Source of the DNA: Pyrocephalus nanus
Taxonomy: Eukaryota; Chordata; Aves; Passeriformes; Tyrannidae
Assembly (NCBI GenBank): GCA_038380795.1
Contig: CM076272.1
Span: 1,989,001 to 2,053,000, forward strand
Reading direction: 5' to 3'
Length of the DNA stretch: 64,000 nt
How positions within the stretch are numbered: the stretch's first letter is position 1; each line of letters starts with the position of its first letter. Under the pieces are notes generated by a model. The model was not told where the DNA came from. It saw only the letters and a program-made list of their open reading frames with translations, and searched no databases. Below are positions 36,601 through 48,600 of the stretch, in pieces. Both the position numbers and the translations under genes were made by a program.

Positions 36601-39600
36601 AGTACTGAGTGTGGTTTGCAGAGAGAATATAGTCAGGTGCTGAAAAGTCAGCTTAGGGAACAGATGGAAAAGTGCATTTCTCATTTCTGACAGACTAGCC
36701 TGACTCAGAAAATCATTGGCTCATGGGTGTGGTTAGGAATCAGTAACATACCACTGCCAACTCCACCAATTTGGGTAAACTGGGGGGATAGAAAGTGTAA
36801 CTGCTCACTCTGGAGCTTCTGTTACTTCAGAGAGTGTTTCTGCAGTGGCATTGCTGTAGAGTTGTTTGCTGTTGTCTGTGCATGGATCTAAACCTTCACC
36901 TCAGCAACCTGGCAGCTGTGTTACAAATCCTGATTCTGCTGGTTAAAAATCATTGTTCGTAATCTGACCATGAGCAGAAATTTGAAGGCAATCCACAAAA
37001 GCAGGAAAAAAGACTAACATGCTCCAGTTCTTTCCCTCTTTCACTATTCAGCCATCTTTTAGTTTGCTCAGATGTTATTTGTACAACTAGTACCAGTTTC
37101 TGTATTAACTGTGGGGCTGTTGAGGGTTGTTGATAATTTGGTAATACCCCAGTGCCTTCCTGTGGGTACAGCTCAGCTCCTCACCACAGATGCAGCCTTT
37201 TGTCTGCACCAAACCTGTGCATTGCCGTTGTGTAACCCTGCACAATTAAGCTTTTAAATCAGTTCTTCCTCAGAGGATGACTTTTTTTAATTTGTAACAC
37301 TCTATCAGACAATCCAGTGTTATTTTCACTTCTCAAGTTTGAAGGCCTCAAGGAGCTCTTCTGATTCGGTGTGATTTCCCCAAAACACTGTCCCTGGGAG
37401 GCAGAGCTGGGATTCCTTTTGAGTGTGTGTTCTGCATAAAACCAACCCTGAGCCTGCTGAGAGCCAGCAAATATCAGTGGTGAGACAAGGCCAGCTTAAG
37501 CTGTCCAGTGTTTGCAGTGACAGCCAGCACTTCTGCTAAGCATGAGAGGGCCAAGTGTGTTTTTCTTCTTCTCAGAAGGGTTGCAGGTCTTGCTTGACAC
37601 CCACTGTGGAAAAAGTAATTCTTGTGTAGTCTGTGAGTGCCTGATTCTTGTACAGCTGCCCCTGCAAGGATGCATTCACACAGCTTACCTTCCTGGAAGG
37701 AGATAAAAACCAGTCTTTCGTGGAATTCCTGGACGTTCCTGAAGTTATCCACCATTTCCAGGGGCTCTGGGTCGTCGCTCTCCGTGCAGTACATGGCTGT
37801 TTCCAGGGCCAGGAGCTGCAAAGGGAAGCACCCTGCTCAGCTCCCAGGGAGCAGTGCCAGGGAGGGATCACTGGGAGTGTGTTTGAAATCAAAGGGAAGA
37901 GGATAATTTGGTAATACTTAGGTCTTAGGTGGCCTGTGAGCCCAAAGACAGAATACTGTGGAAACAGGGAGGCATCTCCACATGCATACCTGTGTTTTGT
38001 TTACATCCTGACAACACTAATCCTGCCTAGTGGTTATCCTCCAGGAAAACTGGATGGCAGGAAGCATGGTGGCCTTTTCCAGCATGTTCTCCCTAGCACA
38101 GCCTAACTCCTAAACAGTATTAAAAGCTACTTTCTGAAAGAACTCTTTGCTAAAGACATGAGTGGAAAAAGGTAAGAATGGACTTTCATAATGAGGAGAG
38201 TGCAGTGATTTGATCAGAGATTTTGATAATAACACTTCTCCCCCGTGTCTATAATTAGGTGAAGCAGAAGATAGTGATTGTGGGTTTATTATAGTTTGTG
38301 TAAGTGGCCACCTAAGAACAAAAGAAGTTAATTAGATGAGCACAGAAACTGTCAGTTGGGAGAAGCACTAGGGATTCAAGACTGACAAATAACACATCAC
38401 ATGCTCTTTAGAGACCTCACATCTACCAAGCCTGTCATACCTAAGTCAGGATGGAAGTAGCACTAAAATACTTGGTGAGTAGTAAATATTTTAGTAAAAC
38501 TAAATATATAAAAATATTTTAGTAAAAATAAAATACTTGTTCAGACATGGAGTCTGAACAAACTAATCTGCAAGCAACTCATGGCAAGTCTTTAAGCAGG
38601 GAGTAAGTACACAGTGAAAACAGAAATTAATCTCACTTGTCTGTGATATTTTCAAGCTGATAGTGTACCAATCACTATGCTGTTGTCTGCTGTTTGTTTA
38701 TTCTGGTCAACTGCAAACATGCTAACGACAAACAGAGCAGGATATTGCTTTAGGTCACTGCTGTGCTGTTCTTCCCACTGGAAGGGTTTCAGCAAGAGCT
38801 CTCTTTCACTTTTACAGGAAGGTAAGAGAAACCCAGGAAATGAGAATATCCATTTGCTGTTCTTTAGCTGACCCCAGCCAGGGAAACACGTGCTCTGTTG
38901 CCACTTGCCTGCTCCTGTGAAATCGTGACGGGGTGTCTGAAAACCGTCCAGAGAACGCTGGGGTAGCAGGGGGGAGTCGTCAGGGAGCCTTCGTAGCGAT
39001 AAAACTCCTCCAGCCTGGCAGGGAGCAGTTCTCCAACGTTGAAACCAGGCACTTGGACCTTCTGGTCTGCAAAAGGGCATTCCTGTTAAATCTGCATCGT
39101 TCCTGCACAGGCAGTGCCCCAGTGGAGTGAATTTGCTTTTCAGTAAGTCGGATGTTTTGGGTGTTGTATCACTAGGATAGGAGAAATACCTTTTGGCAGA
39201 GATAGTTTAATAAGGAACACATCTTTTTAGGGTCTCTGTGCACAAATCTTAGATATCAAATATGAATCCTGGAAGGTAAACTGAAGGCCAGATGAACTAA
39301 AAGCCACCGTGTGCCAGAAATAAGGCCCAGGCAGGAACGGGTGGTGCATGGCAGCCCTACACTCCTCCAGAAATGCCCTGCATTAGGAGGTGTCTCACAG
39401 CTTGTGGCAGGTTTGCTGAGGTCTCTGGGCCGTTTCTGCAGCCAGTTCAGTCCCCCTCAGGGGGGCATCTGATACCCTCAGCCATGCTCAGGGTGATGCA
39501 GCCACTCACCCTTGTACTTCACGTTCCGGAAGTGCCTGAAGATCTTTTCATAGGATGGGTTGAAGAGTCCAATCTGAAATGATTGAAATATTCAGGTACC

Positions 39601-42600
39601 AGAGTGGCATAAGTGCTTTCATAACTCAAACCACTGCCCCTGCCCTCAGAACCACAGTTTTGCTCCCACTCCAGAGCTGTCAGAGCTGCCTTGTCAGGAT
39701 GCTGCCCTGACAACAGCAGTGTAAATTTTGGTGTGCCCTTGAAAGGCCCTGTTGGCCTTGCCAGCTCAGATTGCTGTGCAAAAGGAGAGAAACCATTTCC
39801 CCTGAGAACTTTGCAGGCATGAGTTCTCAACTGAGGCTCCTCAGATCATCATTTCTTGCCAAAGCCATAGTTTTTCACCCACAAGTATTTTTCAATCTGC
39901 TGCTCCTCTCAGTCCAGGAAGATAAAGGATCACACCACTGGGTCCCACTGGCAAAGGCTATAACTCAACTATCAGAAAAGACCATCTTTTTCAACTGCTA
40001 CCATCAACTTTTCTGTCTAATAATCAATGTCTTTTTTCATGAATTCTTCAGAGTTGGTGCTTAGCAACTCCTCTGACAACCATAGTAAACTGGTGTCCTC
40101 AGATCAACTGTAATAGCCACCAGCTGGCTGAAAGTTTTTCAGAGATTTAATCTCCATTGTTCCCTAATTTGATTTTTAAACACCATTGCTTGGAAATAAT
40201 CAGAATGCCAGTGTCATTCCCTAGCAAAATATACAATACTCTGACACTTTTCACAGCTGCAACTTCCAAACTAACTGAAATTGAACTCAAAATTACTGTC
40301 AGAATCTTAGAGCTGCTAGGAAGTGAGCTGGGATAACATTAATGAGAGCTTTGTCTTCTAACTAGAACATTTTCACTTTTTTTCATGGTAATGTGAAAAC
40401 CTGAGGGTTTGGTTTCCTGTGCTGCAGGAAATCCTCACATTTAAAAATTATCTTTACAGTTATCTTATTGAGGAGTTTTAATCCTCAAGAAAAGGGAGGC
40501 ATGTATGTACAAGGCACTAAAAAAAAAAATCTGCTTATGATAATTATTATCTTTGTGGGGCTTTAGAGAGGAAAATTGGAAAGCTGTCCTGTCCTCTTAA
40601 AAAGGTCCCCGAATTTACTTGTTTACTGTAAACTGTGATTCAAAGGATCTGGGAAGAGAGCAGCACGAGGACTGTGGTTAAATCCTGATTACATGTGGTG
40701 GTCAAAGGCAGGGCTGTGCCTGCCTGTGCCTCTGCTGGGCCAAAACTGCTCCGTGCCACAGCAGTTCTGAGCCACTGTATGGTTAAATAATCCAGGTAAT
40801 CTTGTACACTGATGACTTAACGATGGAAAGTGTCTTCTAAACAACAACAAAGCCCCAAAGGATGCTCATCCTACCTCGAGGAGAACAGCCAGGACTGCCA
40901 GGCCATCCTCTTTGTCCATGGCTGCTGTTACATCTGGGTATTTCTCAGAGTTGTAATGCACAATGTGCAGCTGCAAAGGAGACATTTGGTTACAGTAACC
41001 TGTGGGTCACGATTCACTTCTCTAAAGAGGACAATGCAGCCACCTCAGGATAAGACAATACAGAGGGTCCTTGAGTGATTTCTAGGTGTAAGATCTTTTT
41101 AGAGAAAAGCAAGAGCTGTAGCCAAGTCACACCCCCCCCACAACCTCCCTAATGAAGGAGGGAAGAGGATCAATGATTTCAGCTTCAAAGCATCTTGACT
41201 GTACTGGTAAATTTTTCTGAAAAAAACCCCACCTTAACACTTCAATATTTAGAATGCAAAACTCAGTGTTAAAGGTAACTAGAAAAGAAATGGATTCCTA
41301 AAGTGCTGTTATGCAAGTAAATTATTCTGACTGACTTCCCTTTTAATAATTTTGAGGTAAGTATCTGATTGGTACTTCCTATCAAAATCTATTCCCAAAT
41401 CCACCACTCAGGATTAGCAAAGGTAACAAATAGTCCTTCACTGGATAGAAGAAGGTGAGTAAAGGTAAATAGAGCAGCAGTGTCATGTAGCTAAAAGATA
41501 CACTGGTTTAGAGAGGCATCAAATATCTTGAAATGACTCAAGTGACCTCGTTCCAGCTCTGAGTTTGGAGCCCAAGTTCCAGCCCCCTGACTCAGTGACA
41601 GCACAATCCGTTTTTTTAGCACGTACCTAGATCTCTGCACCCTTTAAAGCCTCATCCCCAGATCTCTGCACCCTTTAAAGCCTCACCCCCAGGACACAGA
41701 TCCCACTTTGGAGCAGTGGGACCTGCAGGGGGGTCTTTGCTCTTTCCCTGAGCTGAGCTCGTCCTACCTCTGCTGCAAAATGCTTCCCAGCCACCGTGTG
41801 CTCCGAGCCCTCCGACTTGTTGCGGTTCCCCCAGTGCAGGTGGAGCTGAGACGCAGTGTACTCGAAAGGGAGGTTCCTGATGTGCATGGTGGGTGACAGG
41901 TACATCTTCACTGCAGGCAGAGCAAACAGAGCAGGTGATACCAGGGCCCTCGAGAACAGGGCAAATAAAAATACCGTGTATTACGTAGGGAACATGAACA
42001 AAGCAGGTTCTTAACTCAGACCCAGCACAGTCAGTGGGGGGAGATGAACACTTCAGTGCTCTTTAGGCCCTTTCTAGGTAAATCAGGAGAATTTAGAACA
42101 TATCCTTTGTCTACTTTCTTAAAGAAAGGAATCGAGTGTGAGAATTGCTGCTGATGGAAATCCTGCTTGTCCCTGAAGAACTCAAATTTATCTCAGACTT
42201 ATTGAAGGGACAAGTATTGATGTGTTGAAGCATAACTTAGGCTCATGTGCCTTCTTTCAATCCCCTTATAATGACTGAAAATGTCTTAATGAATTAATAT
42301 TTATCATGATGTTTTTTATCTCCTGTTACACTGAGCCCCTCTGCTTCTTAACCTTCTTCTAGGAGCACGTGGCAAAACCAAATAAACTTCCCCCTCTCCT
42401 CACTGTTTCCAAAACCCAGAACACTGATGTCAAGCAGGCCTTAAGAATTAGCATTTCCTCTCTGGAGTGGATGGAGACCTTTGCATGCATTCCCTCCCTG
42501 CTGCTCACTAATGTTCTCCAGTGGGGATGACAGGCTGGGTTTGGGGTTTTTTTGGTGTAGAAATGACAGCAGTAACTCTCAACTCAGCAGAAACTTCTCA

Positions 42601-45600
42601 GTTGTTCACTTGAGATGTTTGGTACTTCAGGAAGCAACAGCTTCAGCACAGCCTTTCACTCAGGACCAAGAAGGACTTTTAGGAAAGGAAGGCTCTCAGG
42701 GCAAAGGTGTTCCAGCCATTCCTGGTTCAAAGCAACCTTGTTTTGATGGACAAATTGATTCAGAGGAAAAGAGGAATTGTGTCCTAAGAGAAGAATGGGC
42801 TTGTGATGTTCAGTGGAGCAGAATGAGGGAAAAAGAGACTTTTGCATGCTGGGCATCTTTTAACCAAACATGCCAGAGCAGAGCAGGGGCCACCTTATAA
42901 CACAGGTTATTTTGATGCTAATACAACAGAGGAGGATACAAAGAAGGAGGGCATTATAACTGTGTTTATTGCTATGTCTTCAAGTGTTTCAGGAAGGAAT
43001 GAGAGGTGGTAGAGCTAACTGGTATTGTATTCTGTGTCAGTGTAGGAGATCTTCATGAGACTGCTTCTTTTCAGCTTTTACCTCCTGTACTGACACTTTG
43101 TTTTAGTCTGTAGTGGGGAGGGTATGTTTGTATGCTATTTCTAATTATTCTTCTGTCTTCTTAACCTGTCTTATCCTACACTGAGGAGGTTTCTGTCTGA
43201 AGTCAAAGGAACAGAATGGTTCTCCTGACTCTTTTTTCCCTTCCCTCCCTGCCCATGTAATTCAGTCGAGCTGCTTGGATAGCCCAGACTGTCAGAGGCC
43301 AATTACATGACCCATTACACCCCTATTTGATCAGTCTAGCTCTTTTCAGCAGAATCCCAAAGTCTTAGCACATCCCCAGGTTTCCCTAGCCTGTGCTGTA
43401 GATGTGGGCATGCTGATGTGAAGGCTTTATCATCACAGCCTGATTTCATCTGATAACCAAAGTAGTTCACCCAGGAAGCAAAAAAAACCCCGAGTTCCTG
43501 CAGCTGCCAACTCGTGCTGTCACTGAGCTCCCTTACCTGAATGACCATTGTTGGTCAGTGTGAAATGCTCAGTGGAGGACACGTTGTAGCCTATGAATTC
43601 CAGAGGCAGGAGATTGGAATCATACTGGAGAATCTCCTTGTGGAAGTCAATTGGAGATTGGAACACTCCTCCACAAAATGGGTATTTCTTTGGCCAGGCC
43701 TTCTCTCCCTCGGGACCTGTGTAAATCAGCAGAGATGCTTTTGTCAAGCCTTAACTCCAAATTTGGAAAGGAAGCCCTTTTCTGAATTTTTAGGCAGGTT
43801 TTGTTAATCTTAATTTTATCTTTCCATTGGATAGAAAACTGGATATTGGAAAATTGCACCATTGGATAGAAAAGGGCCAAATGCAAAAAAAAAAAAAAAA
43901 AAAATATCTCTCATAGAAACACTTCACTGCCTTTGCTGCCCCTCGATTGTTTGACAGTCCCAACTGCTGCTGATGTTGGGAACTGCAGGGCTGGCAGCTC
44001 CCAGGGCTACACCTGTAAGAAGTGACCTCATGGTGACAGAGTTCAGTGCCCAAAAAGCCAGCCCCTCACAGCCTTCCCCTCACTGTACGGGCTGCCTGGC
44101 TCTCTCCAGCAGGATTGCACAACCCACTCTGAAAAGCTAACTTGCAAAAAATGGAAGGTGTTATGATAATTTGACCTGCAAGAACTTGCTCAGACTCTGA
44201 TGAAACTTTTCTTCGTCACGGTCTTTTGCCCGAGGTAGGATCTACAAAGAATAGATAATATCAAGAGAATTTTAATTGTGCCTTTGATTTAATTACACAT
44301 TAACAGCCAGCAGCTGTTCACAAGCTGTAAGATGAGATTATTTAGATTTAAATACCAAAAGAAACACTTGCAACTTGTGTTTCTCCTGTCTCTGAACACT
44401 CCTCATGGTTCTTTCCAAGGCAGGATGGTCTTTAGGGATCACCAGCCTGGTCTGGCTAGCACAGGGCACTGGACCTCCCTGCAGCAGTTTCTGCTTCAAG
44501 GAGGCCACGTCTTTCAGAAGGGAATAAACATTACTCTTCCTTTAAGCTTTTCAAGTCAAAAATACTTCATTAGCACCCAGCTCGATTTTCACTGTGAGCC
44601 TCTTGTCATGCTTCTGTTCCTCACTGAAGTTCTTCCAACACAGAGGATGTCGTTTCTCACTTCTCTTAAACTGAAAGTCCCTTGAGCCTTTGGTTACAAG
44701 GCTTCTTTTCCAAACCTGTAATATTCCCTGTGGCTTCTTTGAAGATCAGGTCATCAGTGGCAAAGAGAGTTCAGATCCTTTCTGAAGGAAATGAACACCT
44801 AGGAGGGTATTTTTAGAGGCTCTCTTTATTTACATGCAAGGCAGTTGCCAAGAATATGGATAGTGGAGGTGAGTTCTGACTTAAACAGTGTGTGTGACAG
44901 AGCCAAGTGCAATTCTGGTGCTTAAAGACAGACTTATTTCACTGCTAAAGCTGTTTAAAATCATTCAAGACATGGGTTAACACCTATAACATAGGTTAAT
45001 GACATTATTTGCAGTGTGGACAGTCAGCCTCAATCAGTGATTTTCAGTATGAATAGGCCTTGATGTTGCTGCAGCTTGAATCTTTGACTCCACTTTGCTG
45101 ATAATCACATTAATTTCTCTCTTCTTAGATCCTGAAGTTACTGAAATTCCTTGAAAAAGCTAATAAATGTTATGCTGACATTATAAAAGACTTGCATACT
45201 ATCCTCTGCCTGTGTTTTGGCAAATAACAAATTTGCCAAAAAACAAGAGCACAAGAATATTTCCCAGGAAAATATACATCAGGATATACCAGAAAATGTC
45301 AGTTTCTTAGGCTGAAACTTGATATGCCAGACAATGACACTGAAATGTAACATTTTTCAGGGAGCCAAGAGTACAACAGTGTCAGAAAAACTGATGAGAA
45401 GCCCTTATTGTAAGAAAAGACTCAGTAATTTTAAAAAAAGATTTTTTAGGGTAGAGAGTTTGCAAGAAGACTTGGATATATTGCACATCACAGGTTTGGA
45501 GACTTGAAAATTAAATAGGTAATTGTTGTATAAAACACGAGTCTAGTCCCAGCCAGTGAAAACCATGTCATGAACTACAAACTATGTTTGGATAAATTGA

Positions 45601-48600
45601 ATGCCCCAAAGAGTTTGCAGCAGAATATGGAAACTTCCACACCTCCATCAGCAGCTCAGAAGGAAAACTTTGGTGTTTTCTATAAAATGCTGTGGTTATC
45701 ACAGCCTTTATGTACCTTGGTCTTTACTAGCAGTTATCCTTTCCTTGACATAACTCTGCAACTCACAGGCCTTTAAGCTACAGCAGTTTTTGCTTCGATT
45801 AAGAAAAACCAAACCAAACAAACCCCATTTTTTTTTGGTACAAGCCCGGTTTTTATAGAAATTCTGCCTTTTGTCACGTAGTCTTTCTAATTTCAGTGCC
45901 TGGGCTCAAAGAGCTGAGCTCGCTGCAGCTCGGGTTTGCATATGATGTGAAATTGAGATTTCCATGGCAGATAAACCACACAGCTGGAAGGCATTTCTCA
46001 GCTAGGTCTGTTGAAAATGAGTGATTGATTGTGAACCAGATTTTCCTTTTTCTGTGCCAGCACATTTAGATAAATTCAGTGGAAATCACATCGTGTTTAC
46101 AAAGGCTTTGTCTGATCACTGCTGAATAAAGAACAGCATGTGGATGTATTAACATTGGCCTGGGCTACAAGTTCCCAAAGGTATTAACATAAGAAGTATT
46201 GCAAAATTATCTTCATAGTTAATTTCCTTCTTTTGTGAAAGATTTGTGAAAGGCCCAGGCACTTCAGGAGGTGTTTGCTGCTCTGAGGATCCCATCAGCA
46301 CTGTCAGCAGAGCAATAACTGTGCCATGGGCCTGTTCTGCCCACTCAACACTGTTATTCAGCTGTTGGAGTGAGCAAATGAAGGCAGGGAGCTGTTGGTG
46401 TGAGTGGAAGTAGGACCCTGGTGCTCCCAGAGCTGCCAAGAACATTTCCTGGTGTAGGGAGTGCAAACTCAGGCTGCTCCAATCCAGCTTGTGGGTTGCC
46501 TTCTTTTATAGGATTTTCCAGGACCGTGTTCCCCTAGCACACTGCAAACAGCCCTGAGCCTGACTGTGCCCTCGTGGCTGTTTTACACAAGCTGTCTGTA
46601 AACAAAGCAGTAATAATTCCCTGGATGGTCAGGCTGCCCAGTGAGCTGAGCAAACCACGCTCAGCCCAAGGCTGGCTGTGCCCATCGTGTGACATGCTGT
46701 GACAGCTTTTGGCTTTGCAGCCAGCCCCACAGCCCCCCAGTGGGGTCTGCTCCCAGCATGTGCACACTGGCTCAGGAGAAAAGAGGCCTGTGAGTCACCA
46801 GTGTTAGCAGCAGAATTCTGCTCTGGTGACCAGTTAATATCCGTGCTGCTCCAGCTCCTCACAGTCTGTCCAAGTTCTCCTGATCTGAACACCCAGCGCT
46901 GGTGACTGTGCTGGGTGAGTAACCCAGGGAATGTCTGTGGTGCTTTTGCAGCCGGGCCCAGCCCTCTGCCTGCCCTCAGCCAGCTGGCAGCTCTAAAGCT
47001 GCCCTCAGCCTGGGGCTGGAGCAGCACTGAAAGCTGAGAGTGCAGCTCTGCCCTCAGAGCTCGGGCACAGCTCAGTCCCACCGTTCCTGCACACAGAGCC
47101 AGGGTGGGGGTGTGCAGAGGGAAGCTCGTGAGAGAGAGAGGAATTATTGCCAAGGGCTGCAGCTGTCCCTGCTACTGCGTTCAAGTGAGGCATCCTGTAG
47201 TGTGTTCACCAAAGCTGGCATTTCCTAAGGGGAGCTGGAGGGGTCTTAGCACAGGTTCTCAGCACCCCACTGAATTGAAGTTGAGCATTTGGCAAGAGGA
47301 GAATGAAAGAGCTTGCAAGTACAATTAGCCTGATGTCTGTTAACAACAGTTCTTGTGTCTACACTGCAGCATGAGGTTGTCTCCTCACTTGCTAAGGCAC
47401 ATTTATAATTCTGTTGGCACTGTTACTGCTAAAGCATGTTAGTAATTCTGTTGGCACTATTGCTTTGAACTTGTCTGAAAAGCTGGTTTTCTGCCTTGTA
47501 GCTGCTTGTCCACTCTGAAGGGATGACTGGTTCTCTGATTTCGTTCTGACCCACTTACATTACAGAAGCAGAAAGCCAGAATCCAGAGAACTGAAGCCCA
47601 ACATCCACTTTTAGCAGTTTTTTTCTGGGGTAGAGAACTTCAGGCCTGCACCTTCCAGCCACACAGCAACCCTGCCAGCAGCTGTGTGCACATGCTGTCC
47701 TGAGCTCTGGGGCATCAGAACCATTCCTTCAGCTCTTTAACTGAAAACACTTTCCTTACAACGTGCTGGGTGTCATTTGTCCGTTTTCCAGGAGGGAATG
47801 CAGAGCCCACCTGTGCCCCAGGGGCTGAGGGCTCTGCCTCAGCTCACTGCTCTCTGGTGTTTCCTTCAGCCACTTTTCCTTGGGATACAACACAAGAGGA
47901 GTGAGAACAGCAAGAACAAATAGCACTGCTGCAGTTTGGCTAAGGAAGAGGCAATCAGAGAAGAGCTTTACCCTTTATATTTACTATATCTGCTGTAGGA
48001 GTTTCCATTACAGCCAAGACAAATGCTCATTTCTTTGGAAAGCTTGTGCTGCACAGATAAGGGCTGATCACATGCTGTGTCATCTTGCTTTGCCTCTGTG
48101 CCCTGAGCTGCTAACACTGTATCCACATCAGCTTTACATATTCTCCTACTCAACAAATCTGCTCCTACTCCACCCTTAATCTTGTACCTGGACCCTCATC
48201 TTGACATCAGTCTGCACTGTGATTGTGATGGTGCTGGAAATTATGATTTCCTTTCCCTTCCTATTGACTTGACTGTAGTGAGAGGCACTGCTAAGTGCTT
48301 CAGGGATGAGGATAAATGGTGGGAGGTTAGGCTGCCATAAGGAACCAGGGTCAGCAGAAGAGTCTGGAGAGGTTCTCCTCTGACTTAGTGCAGTCTAATA
48401 TCTGGTTTTCTGTGTGCAGACCAGTGCTCCACCTCTGCTTTTCTGTACTACTCTGTACAAGTTCAGTGGCTACTTTAATTTTTCGAAGTTGCTTTTATAT
48501 ATTTATATATATATATATGTTTTTGTGGATATATTTTGAAATCAGTAGTTGAAGGAAAAAGATAATCTGTTTTGTGAACTTTCCCTCTATCCTCCAGCAC

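Noticed and set aside
46149..46440. Protein-like - strand open frame ([20 protein letters not shown]) in CA12 intron 2
   Set aside because: It ends in a stop with no donor and has no recognised domain. It is more likely a chance open frame.
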